A stretch of 24,117 nt of DNA. Source: an uncultured Ruminococcus sp. Lineage in GTDB: Bacteria; Bacillota_A; Clostridia; Oscillospirales; Ruminococcaceae. Both the position numbers and the translations under genes were made by a program. Shown here piece by piece: positions 6,890 to 14,391 of the stretch (positions are counted from its first letter, which is position 1; every line of letters begins with the position of its first letter). The notes under the pieces were generated by a model. The model worked only from the letters and a program-made list of their open reading frames with translations, searched no databases and was not told the origin of the DNA. The stretch lies in assembly GCA_946629405.1 (NCBI GenBank), contig CAMOXW010000179.1, positions 1-24,117 of the forward strand, read 5' to 3'.

Positions 6890-7969
6890 TTATTTCTTTC
6901 CGCCGAGAGCGCTTGCCTGAGCTGCAAGGGCTGCAAGGTCGATCTTTCCGCCCTTCTTTTCATTCTGCTCCTCCTGCTTCGGAGAAGCTTCTGCGGGCTT
7001 GGTATCGGCTTTCTCAGGCTTGGTATCTTTCTTCCCGCCGAGAGCCTGAGCCATCTGCTTCAGCTTATCGAGCTCATTCTGCTTCTTCTGCTTTTCCTCT
7101 TCCTTCTCGGCATTAGCCTCGATCGCCTTCAGAGCGTTCCTCTTGGGAGTCTCCGGGAGCTCTGCCTCGAAATACTCCGGTGCCTTGAATACCGGCACTC
7201 CGCCCTCCCTGAGGGTATTGCTGACCTGGAAGAGCCTCTCCTCGGCATCTGTAATATCTGACAGGCCTGTCTCCATGAATTTTTCGATTATCTTCCTGAG
7301 GTGGCTCATCTCAGCGCCGAGCTTGGTAACGTCATCGAGCATTATCGCCTTCATATTGTTTGATGAAACGTTCATTTCCTCGGTCTTGTTTTTTGAATCC
7401 GTAAGTTTCAGGGCAGCCTCACGTTCAGCCTCGAACACGATCTGGGCAGCCTCATCATTAGCGTCTGCAATAGTTATTTCAGCGGCTGTTCTGGCGTCCT
7501 CGGCCATTTTCTCGGCATTGGACTTAGCATTATTTATCAGCATATCCGCAGATTTCTGAGCCTCGATGAACACCTGGCTGAGAGCAGCGGCATCGCTTCC
7601 TGCTTTAAGAGCAGTGATACTGTCATTTGCGGCCTTTAACTGGTCATTCAGGTCAGCAATCGTTCCGTCGAGCTCCCTGACCTTCTGCTCATAGCCGCGG
7701 TTCTCCTCCTCTGCAGCCTTCAGCTTAGTAGTAAGGGTCTCATTCTGGACCTGCACCTGAGTGAGCTTGGCGCGTTCGCCGGCGAGCACAGTTTCGTTGG
7801 CTTTTTCGGCGTCGGTACCTTTTTTATAGGCTTCGAGGAGCAGCTTAGTCTGTCTTAGTTCGTTCTTGAGGTCGAACACCTGAGAATTGAGGTATTCGAG
7901 TCTGCGGATCACTTCTGATTTCTCATATCCGCCGAATGCTACGGTCTTTATGAACCTTGCTTCTGCCAT
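6890..7969 (-). CDS. DivIVA-like coiled-coil protein
   Basis: 359 residues starting at the ATG at 7967-7969, chosen because a GGGAGG site lies 7 bases upstream; an in-frame ATG nine codons earlier lacks such a site. The N-terminus (VAFGGYEKSEVIRRLEYLN) resembles the DivIVA/GpsB lipid- or curvature-binding head, followed by coiled coil to about residue 240. An ATPase-b-subunit-like Ala/Glu-rich helix lies in the middle (SADMLINNAKSNAEKMAED). The C-terminus is Lys/Glu/Pro-rich and repeats a short motif, QALGGKK near 305 and SALGGKK at the very end. No enzymatic motif. It may organise a partner at the membrane or pole; the following hydrogenase-like sensor is the obvious candidate. The DivIVA assignment is tentative. 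Confidence 0.75.
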   Translation of the reverse strand: MAEARFIKTVAFGGYEKSEVIRRLEYLNSQVFDLKNELRQTKLLLEAYKKGTDAEKANETVLAGERAKLTQVQVQNETLTTKLKAAEEENRGYEQKVRELDGTIADLNDQLKAANDSITALKAGSDAAALSQVFIEAQKSADMLINNAKSNAEKMAEDARTAAEITIADANDEAAQIVFEAEREAALKLTDSKNKTEEMNVSSNNMKAIMLDDVTKLGAEMSHLRKIIEKFMETGLSDITDAEERLFQVSNTLREGGVPVFKAPEYFEAELPETPKRNALKAIEANAEKEEEKQKKQNELDKLKQMAQALGGKKDTKPEKADTKPAEASPKQEEQNEKKGGKIDLAALAAQASALGGKK

Positions 7970-7976
7970 ATCTGAA

Positions 7977-7982
7977 CCTCCC
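7977..7982 (-). promoter_or_regulatory. Ribosome site that decides the start of the DivIVA-like gene
   Basis: Minus-strand GGGAGG, 7 bases before ATG at 7967-7969. Confidence 0.75.
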
Positions 7983-8026
7983 TGTACCGGCAGCACTTTG
8001 TCCTACACAAGCTGACGGTGCGTAAT

Positions 8027-8052
8027 TCGTGCTGTCACAGACAGCCGTTTTA
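8027..8052 (-). other. Leader hairpin of the DivIVA-like gene
   Basis: In the roughly 95-base leader, minus-strand GCTGTC and GACAGC form a perfect 6-bp stem around a TGT loop (about 8032-8046). It is not followed by a T run, so it is not a terminator. It may stabilise the transcript. Confidence 0.4.
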
Positions 8053-8068
8053 AATGTTTATTAAAACA

Positions 8069-8097
8069 ATTATACCCTAAAATTGCTCCGAAGTCAA
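8069..8097 (-). promoter_or_regulatory. Sigma-A promoter of the DivIVA-like / hydrogenase-like operon
   Basis: Minus-strand TTGACT (8092-8097), a 17-base spacer and TATAAT (8069-8074). Confidence 0.82.
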
Positions 8098-8227
8098 TAT
8101 AAATATTATACAAAACTACGTCCCTGTTTATGTACATTGCACAGAGAAGTTTTAATTTTATTCACAATTGAGGCTCGCACGCTCCAATTAGTAAAAACAT
8201 TAGTCCTGCATACGCGGTTATTTCGCA

Positions 8228-8269
8228 TAAAAAATCAAAGAAGCGTTCCGCATGAACTGCGTGAACGCT
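8228..8269 (-). terminator. Terminator of the 185-residue protein gene
   Basis: Minus-strand AGCGTTC and GAACGCT, extended by CGCA with TGCG, form an 11-bp stem with one bulge, followed by a T-rich tail ending in six T. It starts 3 bases after the stop at 8273. Confidence 0.8.
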
Positions 8270-8272
8270 GAT

Positions 8273-8830
8273 TCACCATGATGTATCGCTCGCTCTGATG
8301 AGTTCTTTCACCTCATCGTTGTTGTAAAGTCCGAGGTCGAACAGTGTATCCGCCTGTCTTTTGGTGATCCTGCCGCTGCCGGAGTGAACGAATTGTCCGT
8401 GCCGGCGCTCCGACCCGTCCCACGAATCGATGACCTTGATCCAGCCCGCCTTCAGCAGTGAGGTCTCAGGATACTCTGACTTAGGAAAGAACTTCCTCGC
8501 AAGCATTTTCGCGCACTTATTGTGATTTGTGAAGGTGCACGAATAGGTGTCGCCGCCCGGGGATATCCAGCCGAGCTTGAAGTCCGGGTCATTCTTGTAG
8601 AACATCTCCTCGAGCTTCAGCGGGACCTCCTCATCGCTCTCTATTATTCTTACGAAGCGGTAGTTGCCGAACTCGAACCGGAAATACCCGCCCGCGTCGT
8701 CGAGGACTATCGGCAGCTGCTCCTCTGTGACGAGCCCGGCGAACTCAGTCTCCTCAAGCTTTTCGAGGGTATCGATATATTCATGGTAATACAGACCTGT
8801 CGGCGATCTGAATATCGCATACTTCTTCAC
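8273..8830 (-). CDS. Hypothetical protein, 185 residues
   Basis: A soluble protein without signal peptide or membrane segment. It is rich in aromatic and charged residues, with several FRF/YRFV-type beta segments in the first half (GGYFRFEFGNYRFVRII), a central region with one Cys/His cluster (CTFTNHNKCAKML) and a helical C-terminus. I do not recognise a family. The start is a GTG with a GAGG site 7 bases upstream. It has its own promoter and terminator, so it is a single-gene unit. No functional link to its neighbours can be drawn from position. Confidence 0.75.
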   Translation of the reverse strand: MKKYAIFRSPTGLYYHEYIDTLEKLEETEFAGLVTEEQLPIVLDDAGGYFRFEFGNYRFVRIIESDEEVPLKLEEMFYKNDPDFKLGWISPGGDTYSCTFTNHNKCAKMLARKFFPKSEYPETSLLKAGWIKVIDSWDGSERRHGQFVHSGSGRITKRQADTLFDLGLYNNDEVKELIRASDTSW

Positions 8831-8867
8831 AACATCACCTCACTGCGCCCGATAAACCTTTATGTAT

Positions 8868-8896
8868 ATTTTAGCACAAATCCTACTATCTGTCAA
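8868..8896 (-). promoter_or_regulatory. Sigma-A promoter of the 185-residue protein gene
   Basis: Minus-strand TTGACA (8891-8896), a 17-base spacer and TAAAAT (8868-8873), about 35 bases upstream of the GTG start. Confidence 0.8.
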
Positions 8897-8942
8897 ACCG
8901 TATTTACGGACTTCCTCAGCCCTTGATTTGTGCAATTCATAC

Positions 8943-8972
8943 AAAAAACTGCCGGGAGAATTGTCCCGGCAG
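8943..8972 (-). terminator. Terminator of the lipoprotein-GGDEF operon
   Basis: Minus-strand CTGCCGGGA and TCCCGGCAG form a perfect 9-bp stem with a six-base loop, followed by TTTTTT. It lies 14 bases after the stop at 8987. Confidence 0.9.
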
Positions 8973-8986
8973 CTTTGTGAAGCTTA

Positions 8987-10222
8987 TTAGATATCAACAA
9001 CTGTGTTTATCATGTTACCGCCGTTGAGCTTAGCGTTTCTGAGCGCTGTATCAAGCTTAACGAGCAGCGAGTTTACATTGAGGCAGTCGCCGGGCAGGTA
9101 GTGGTAAACGCTTCCTGATGCCGGGAGCTGTACTGTAAGGTTGAGCACATCGTAGGGACTGCTCATTACCGCGTGGATGTTCTGAACGATGCCCATTGCC
9201 TGACTCTCGGAGATCTCCTTGTTGAAGAGGAAGCAGAACTCGTTGCCGGTGATATTGTATATCTCAGCAGAGCCGCCAAACTCATTCTTGAGTCTGTCTG
9301 ACAGAGCAATAAGGTACTCATCGCCGAAGTCATAGCCGTATGTATCGTTGATGCTGCGGAAGTTATCCATATCGAATACCGCGATGTTGAATCTGTCGGT
9401 CTCGAGTCTGCCGCTTATGTCGTTGTCAAGAGCATAGCGGTTCTTCATATTCGTAAGGATGTTGGTAAGAGCAAGGTCGCTCGCCTTCTGACGGGTGGTC
9501 TTGAGCTTTGCATCGACCTCACGGAGGCTTCTCTCACGCTCCTCGAGCTCAAGTCTTGCCTTCTTGGCCATCTTAGCGATGATGTAAACAGCGATCTCAC
9601 CGACAACTGCTACCGCGAGGATAAGAGCCTCTATGATGTAGAAAAGACGTCTGTTACGCGCTGTTACCTTGTCCATATCGTTGTTAACGATATCAATAGT
9701 AGCACGGAGCATCTCGGAGGCAGTTACCTGAAGCGGGTAGATATCCTGTGTGTAGAGAGAGTTCATATCAGAACCGAAAGCCTTTGCGCTGAGGTCTGAC
9801 TCACCGCCGCCGGCCTGATCCCACAGCTCACGGAAGCCCTGAAGTCTTGACTGATATGTATCAATAACGAGCTTAGCGTGTCTGAAACGTGTCTTGGCGG
9901 TACCAGATATATCGTCTATGGAAAGGAAAGTATCTGATACCTCATTGATATTTACAAAGTGTGCTGAAGCGGCATTAGCGTGGCCTGTACGGCTTCCGAC
10001 GCCTGCGATGATCGAAAGTACATCACCGTTGATCTGTTCCAGTTCTGAATTCATTCGGTTGATCGTGCTCATAGCGCTCTGTGTTCTGTTGCCGGCATCT
10101 TTATTACGGGTATAGAGAAGTGATACAAGGAATACATTCGCAGCAGTTACGAGTGCAAGTATGATAGCACCGAGGATGTAAGGACGCGAATGGTTAATTG
10201 TACGTTGTTTCTTATCAGCCAT
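8987..10222 (-). CDS. Membrane GGDEF-domain sensor protein (degenerate TGNEF)
   Basis: 411 residues: a transmembrane helix (about 14-37), an extracytoplasmic helical domain (about 38-190), a second transmembrane helix (about 194-217), a coiled coil (220-250) and a GGDEF domain (about 250-411). The domain keeps FDMDNFRSINDTYGYDFGD, including metal-binding Asp284, but the signature is TGNEF (325-329): the first Gly is Thr and the third residue is Asn rather than Asp or Glu. That change would be expected to weaken or abolish cyclic-di-GMP synthesis, so it may act as a GTP- or c-di-GMP-responsive effector. It begins 18 bases after the substrate-binding lipoprotein gene, with a GGAGG site, so the two are co-expressed. 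The external domain is the natural docking site for that lipoprotein. Confidence 0.9.
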   Translation of the reverse strand: MADKKQRTINHSRPYILGAIILALVTAANVFLVSLLYTRNKDAGNRTQSAMSTINRMNSELEQINGDVLSIIAGVGSRTGHANAASAHFVNINEVSDTFLSIDDISGTAKTRFRHAKLVIDTYQSRLQGFRELWDQAGGGESDLSAKAFGSDMNSLYTQDIYPLQVTASEMLRATIDIVNNDMDKVTARNRRLFYIIEALILAVAVVGEIAVYIIAKMAKKARLELEERERSLREVDAKLKTTRQKASDLALTNILTNMKNRYALDNDISGRLETDRFNIAVFDMDNFRSINDTYGYDFGDEYLIALSDRLKNEFGGSAEIYNITGNEFCFLFNKEISESQAMGIVQNIHAVMSSPYDVLNLTVQLPASGSVYHYLPGDCLNVNSLLVKLDTALRNAKLNGGNMINTVVDI

Positions 10223-10240
10223 GTCTGTGTACCTCCATTA

Positions 10241-11374
10241 TTAATCCAGTTCTCTTGGGTTGAGAAGGAGCTTTACATAATCCGTGTTCATTGTTTCAGC
10301 GGTTATGTAAGTAACGCCGGTATCGAGGTCGCCGGGAACTCCGGAGCCCTTGCTGGCATTTACTGCATATCTTACTCCAACGTATCCCATGTTGTAGGGG
10401 TTCTGGATGATAGTGCCGTCGAGAACACCGCGCTTGAGGTAGTTCAGCTCGGAATCGTCCGAGTTGAAGCCGATAACATAGACTGTATCCTGAAGTCCGA
10501 GCTCGTCAACAGCCTTGCAGACACCGAGGGTAGTGTTTGTATTCGTTGCAAAGAAGCAGATAACGTTTGAATCCTTGTCTGAGAGGACTCTCTTTGCTTC
10601 CTCATAAGCTGCGTCAACAGTAGCGGACGGCTCGCAGTCAACGAAGAACTTCTGGAACATTGCAGCAACTTCCTGCTCGGTAAGACCGATCTTGGAGATA
10701 TCAACGCCGTCAGCAGCCATCTGCTTTGAGATAGATGCTACAGCCTGCGACTTGAAGCCTCCTACACGGGCAGCAGCAGTAGCGGCGGTATGCGGCATTA
10801 TAGCAACAGCTCCGCGTCCGAGATTCTTAACGTCGTCGAGCTTGACATCGCCTCTGGTCATAACGAGACGTACCTTATCGCTTCCGAGAACAGCATCTGC
10901 GGCGTATCTTGCACCAACTGCGCCGGCGTCAGCATCTGATGAGTGTACGCACGACAGGATACCGCCGTACTGTGCTCTGGAGTTGATGTTTATGAGCTTT
11001 ATTCCGGCAGCCTCAGCCTTGTTGAAAGCCTCGTTGAGCTCAGTCGTGGCGTTGGGAGCGATAACGATAGCGTCAACCCCCTCCTTGATAGCGTAATCGA
11101 TATACTCTACCTGTGTTGCGAAGTCATTATCACCCTGTGGGTAGTCTGACTCGCCGCCTTCATTATAAAGGATCTTAGCGTTGAGCTCCTTGCCAGCGTC
11201 CTCAGCGCCATTCTGTACATCGTGCCAGAATGCGATATCCTGCTTTGTGATAACGGCAATGGTGTACTCGTCATCATCATTTGACTTACCGCAGCCGGTA
11301 GACATGAGAGTTGTCATAGAGACCGCACAGAGAGCAAGCGTACTTATGATCCTTTTTCTTCTGCTTTTGTTCAT
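10241..11374 (-). CDS. Sugar-type substrate-binding lipoprotein (periplasmic-binding fold)
   Basis: 377 residues with a type II signal peptide: basic N-terminus, hydrophobic core and lipobox STGC with lipidated Cys28. The mature part matches the type I periplasmic-binding fold of ribose/galactose ABC receptors and LacI sensors (Peripla_BP_4): TIAVITKQDIAFWHDVQNGAEDAG, GVDAIVIAPN, VICFFATNTNTTLG and YVIGFNSDD. No ABC ATPase or permease gene lies nearby. Instead the next gene encodes a membrane GGDEF protein, so it probably serves as an external ligand sensor rather than a transporter part. The ligand cannot be told from sequence. The ATG has an AGGAGG site 10 bases upstream and a long GC-rich leader. 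Confidence 0.9.
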   Translation of the reverse strand: MNKSRRKRIISTLALCAVSMTTLMSTGCGKSNDDDEYTIAVITKQDIAFWHDVQNGAEDAGKELNAKILYNEGGESDYPQGDNDFATQVEYIDYAIKEGVDAIVIAPNATTELNEAFNKAEAAGIKLININSRAQYGGILSCVHSSDADAGAVGARYAADAVLGSDKVRLVMTRGDVKLDDVKNLGRGAVAIMPHTAATAAARVGGFKSQAVASISKQMAADGVDISKIGLTEQEVAAMFQKFFVDCEPSATVDAAYEEAKRVLSDKDSNVICFFATNTNTTLGVCKAVDELGLQDTVYVIGFNSDDSELNYLKRGVLDGTIIQNPYNMGYVGVRYAVNASKGSGVPGDLDTGVTYITAETMNTDYVKLLLNPRELD

Positions 11375-11404
11375 AAGAACTGAACCTCCTTAACATTTGG
11401 AACC

Positions 11405-11510
11405 TATCCCGGCGCCGGAAGCAGTTCTCCGCGCAGGATATCCCCTGGATACCGCTCTGCCTGCCCGCGCCGCCCATCCTTTTCACGGTGCGCCGGCAGT
11501 GACAAGAGCG
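11405..11510 (-). ncRNA. Structured GC-rich leader of the lipoprotein-GGDEF operon
   Basis: The minus-strand leader of about 160 bases folds into two strong hairpins by inspection. The first spans 11453-11510: CGCTCT with AGAGCG outside, then CTGCC with GGCAG, then GCGC with GCGC. The second spans 11405-11440: TATCC with GGATA, then GCGC with GCGC. No T run follows, so neither is a simple terminator. It does not match a riboswitch class I recognise. It could sense a metabolite or protein, or only stabilise the transcript. Confidence 0.5.
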
Positions 11511-11540
11511 ATTCGATTTTTATCTTTTTAGGATATTTTT

Positions 11541-11569
11541 ATTTTAACACAAATCAAACAGGATTTCAA
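11541..11569 (-). promoter_or_regulatory. Sigma-A promoter of the lipoprotein-GGDEF operon
   Basis: Minus-strand TTGAAA (11564-11569), a 17-base spacer and TAAAAT (11541-11546). The AT-rich stretch from 11570 to 11817 between this and the divergent promoter shows no gene and no clear repeat. Confidence 0.78.
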
Positions 11570-11817
11570 CACAATTCTGAAAATATTTCATTCACACTTT
11601 TACCAATAATTCCGGACAGATTATATGCAAATTATACGATTTTTATACCATTTTTTAACGCAAAAACAAATATTACTCTGCGTATAACAGCCTTTCCGTC
11701 GCTCTGAACCCGCGCTCCCTCTGTGATTTCCCATGCCTCAGGCAAATTTCTTACGGTCGTCTGTCATTTTCGGTTAAAAAATGTGCTCTGTTAATTTTCT
11801 TTTTAACTATTTACGTC

Positions 11818-11846
11818 TTGACAAGTATTACAAAAGGTGATATACT
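11818..11846 (+). promoter_or_regulatory. Sigma-A promoter of the kinase-VWA-phosphatase operon
   Basis: TTGACA (11818-11823), a 17-base spacer and TATACT (11841-11846). It precedes the zinc-ribbon/LRR gene by about 80 bases. No other clear promoter is seen before 17650. Confidence 0.82.
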
Positions 11847-11926
11847 TATTGTGATAGCAATGTGTAATTATTCGTAAAAATATATTATCATAGCATATTA
11901 CTTAACAAGATGTCAGGAGGGTAACT

Positions 11927-12964
11927 ATGGAGTGCGCGAAATGTCAGGCCGAGCTCGACCTCAGACTCTCGGCTTGTCCTAACTGCGGTGCCCCTGTTCC
12001 GCAGAATATCGAAGGCTTTGAAAATACCATGGAGTTTCAGAAGGAGCTGCGCTCGATCGTTGTTCATCACGGCCCCTATGCCGTACTAAAAAAGAACAGA
12101 TTCATCGGTTTTCTTAACGACTATATCCCCGATTACGGCAAAGAGCGAAGACTGCTTATTAATATGTACCGTCTCGGCGTACTCAAGCTCATGCTCAAGG
12201 AGCCTAACCGCGAAATCTCTATCATGCGCGCAAGGAGCTATATGCTCGGCGACCTCTTCCTCTCTGAAAGTGCCGCCGAATTCGTCCTCGCCTGCTTCAC
12301 CTATATGCTCGGCTGGGTCTTCGAGTCACCGATGAAGGTGATGCCCGTTGACGAGAACGCCCCGGAAGAACCGGCTGTGGAAGAACCCAAGAAGCGCGCC
12401 GCTGGTATCGACGACATGGTCTTCACCCCAAGAAATGCGTTCAGATACCGCCTGAGCGGAAATATCGCGATCCCCGACGGCTATACCAAGCTCGATGCCT
12501 TCTGCTTCGACAGGTTCGGCTCGCTCAGGACTATACAGCTCCCCGACTCTCTCCTGGCTATCGGTGAGTATTGCTTCTCCGGCTGCAAGAGACTGCGCGG
12601 CATCGAACTCCCCGAATCCCTCAGGATTATCAGACAGGGCGCTTTCAGCCAGTGTGCAAAGCTCGTTGTCGTTAAAATCCCCAAGGGCGTTATGGAGATC
12701 GCCGACAGCACTTTCTCATTCTGTACAAGTCTCGAGGTCATTGAGATCCCCGATTCGGTAAGCAGTATCGGTGCAGAAGCCTTCTCGGGCTGTGACAAGC
12801 TCAGGAAGCTCTTCCTCCCGGAAAGCATAAAGTTTATAGATATCAACGCTTTCTCATACTGCCCCAACCTCACTATACACTGCATTGAGAATTCTTATGT
12901 TCATAAATACTGCCTCGTGAACGGAATAAGCTGCAAGCTTGTAAACTCATCGGCAGAGGTGTGA
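11927..12964 (+). CDS. Zinc-ribbon protein with BspA-type leucine-rich repeats, cytosolic
   Basis: 345 residues, no signal peptide. A zinc ribbon at the N-terminus uses C3, C6, C17 and C20. A helical region (about 35-135) of unknown type follows, then an acidic Pro-rich linker (140-160). The C-terminal half (about 180-316) has six 23-residue repeats of the LRR_5/BspA type, each with a core like IELPESLRIIRQGAFSQCAKL, then a cap. BspA repeats are usually found on secreted proteins, so an intracellular copy beside a kinase and phosphatase suggests a protein-binding scaffold. It is the first gene after the operon promoter, with an AGGAGG site 6 bases before the ATG, and lies 32 bases before the kinase. 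Confidence 0.88.
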   Translation: MECAKCQAELDLRLSACPNCGAPVPQNIEGFENTMEFQKELRSIVVHHGPYAVLKKNRFIGFLNDYIPDYGKERRLLINMYRLGVLKLMLKEPNREISIMRARSYMLGDLFLSESAAEFVLACFTYMLGWVFESPMKVMPVDENAPEEPAVEEPKKRAAGIDDMVFTPRNAFRYRLSGNIAIPDGYTKLDAFCFDRFGSLRTIQLPDSLLAIGEYCFSGCKRLRGIELPESLRIIRQGAFSQCAKLVVVKIPKGVMEIADSTFSFCTSLEVIEIPDSVSSIGAEAFSGCDKLRKLFLPESIKFIDINAFSYCPNLTIHCIENSYVHKYCLVNGISCKLVNSSAEV

Positions 12965-12996
12965 ACCTACAGTAATACATGAAAGGATGAATAGAG

Positions 12997-14340
12997 ATGG
13001 TAGAGCTTGAAATCGGTCAGGAAGTTGAAATGGAATACGGCGGAAGCGCCAAGGTTTTGAGCGTTATCGGAAGCGGCGGTCAGGGTACTGTTTATCTTGT
13101 AAGATTCAACGGTATGAAATGGGCGCTCAAATGGTACGATATCGACAAGATGAAAAAGCCCAAGGTCTTCCGTAAAAACCTCCAGACCAATATCAATGAC
13201 GGCCCCCCGAGCAATAAGTTCCTCTGGCCGAAGTATCTCACCAAGGAAACCGCCGACGGTACGTTCGGCTACATCATGGACCTCAAGCCCGACGGCTTCG
13301 ACTCCTTCGTCGATATCCTCAATACCTACAAGCTTGAGATCGACCCCCTCACCGGCCATGCGGTAAAGAGACCCGTAAGGTTTTCCAGCCTCAATGCTAT
13401 GGTGACCGCTGTCATCAATATCGTAAATGCGTTCCGTCAGCTCCACAGATCAGGAAAGAGCTATCAGGACCTTAACGACGGAGGCTTCTTCATCAATGTC
13501 AATACCGGCGCCGTTCTCGTCTGCGACTGCGATAACATCGCTCCTGACGGCAGCAACTTCGGTATCGGAGGCAAGCCCGGATATATGGCTCCCGAGGTCG
13601 TAAGAGGCATCGCTCAGCCAAATGTCCAGACCGATAAGTATTCCCTCGCAGTTGTCCTCTTCAAACTCCTGTTCAGAGGCGATCCCATGGAGGGCGAAAA
13701 GGTCGTAAGAGACGTTTGCCTGACCGAATCCTCCGAGCTCAAGCACTACGGTCAGAACGCAGTGTTCGTTTATGACCCCAACGATGCCTCAAACCGCCCG
13801 GTAAGAGGTATCCACGACAATGTCATCAAGTTCTGGCGCATATACCCCGATTACATAAAGGACGCTTTCATCCGCTCCTTCACCACAGGTATAAGTGAGC
13901 CAACAAAGCGTATCATCGAGAACGAATGGCAGAAGCTCTTCATCCGCCTGCGCTCTGAAATAATCATGTGCGGCTGCGGAAGAACTAATTTCTCCTCAAT
14001 GTTCGTTCAGACCAACGAGAAGACCTTCAGGTGCCCCAAGTGCGGCATGGAATTCGCTTCCCTCGGCTTCAGCGACAGAAAATACCGTATGCCGCTCTAC
14101 CTCGGCTGCCGCTTCTATGAATGCGAGATAAGCCCCGATTCCGACGATTTCACAAAGATCGCCGGTGAGCTCGTTGAGAACAAGCTCAAGCCGGGGATGC
14201 TCGGTATCAAAAACTGCTCTGAATGGAACTGGAAGGCTAAGATGCCCGACGGTGCCTTCTACGATATAGCCCCCGGCAAGGGCTTCCCGATATGGCAGGG
14301 TCTTGAAATAGACTTTGGCGAGATCAAAGCACAGATTTAA
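12997..14340 (+). CDS. Ser/Thr protein kinase of the TerY-associated type with C-terminal zinc ribbon
   Basis: 447 residues, cytosolic. The kinase domain (about 1-315) has a glycine loop GSGGQGTVY (25-33), Lys45 in WALKW, a catalytic loop SYQDLN with Asp158 in place of HRDLK, DCD (177-179) in place of DFG, and APE at 198-200. The YQD and CDxDN wording is characteristic of the kinases that travel with TerY VWA proteins. A zinc ribbon follows (C325, C327, C346, C349), then a beta-rich C-terminus of about 95 residues. It is expected to phosphorylate a partner, possibly the VWA protein or the repeat protein downstream. The phosphatase two genes later is the likely counter-enzyme. An AAAGGA site precedes the ATG. 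Confidence 0.92.
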   Translation: MVELEIGQEVEMEYGGSAKVLSVIGSGGQGTVYLVRFNGMKWALKWYDIDKMKKPKVFRKNLQTNINDGPPSNKFLWPKYLTKETADGTFGYIMDLKPDGFDSFVDILNTYKLEIDPLTGHAVKRPVRFSSLNAMVTAVINIVNAFRQLHRSGKSYQDLNDGGFFINVNTGAVLVCDCDNIAPDGSNFGIGGKPGYMAPEVVRGIAQPNVQTDKYSLAVVLFKLLFRGDPMEGEKVVRDVCLTESSELKHYGQNAVFVYDPNDASNRPVRGIHDNVIKFWRIYPDYIKDAFIRSFTTGISEPTKRIIENEWQKLFIRLRSEIIMCGCGRTNFSSMFVQTNEKTFRCPKCGMEFASLGFSDRKYRMPLYLGCRFYECEISPDSDDFTKIAGELVENKLKPGMLGIKNCSEWNWKAKMPDGAFYDIAPGKGFPIWQGLEIDFGEIKAQI

Positions 14341-14391
14341 CCCGCTGGCAGTTATTTAGGCACAGCAGGATCGAAAGGATGTATTTTTATT

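Noticed and set aside
8083..8271. 62-codon plus-strand frame in the intergenic region
   Set aside because: No ribosome site; it overlaps a promoter and a terminator of the minus-strand genes.
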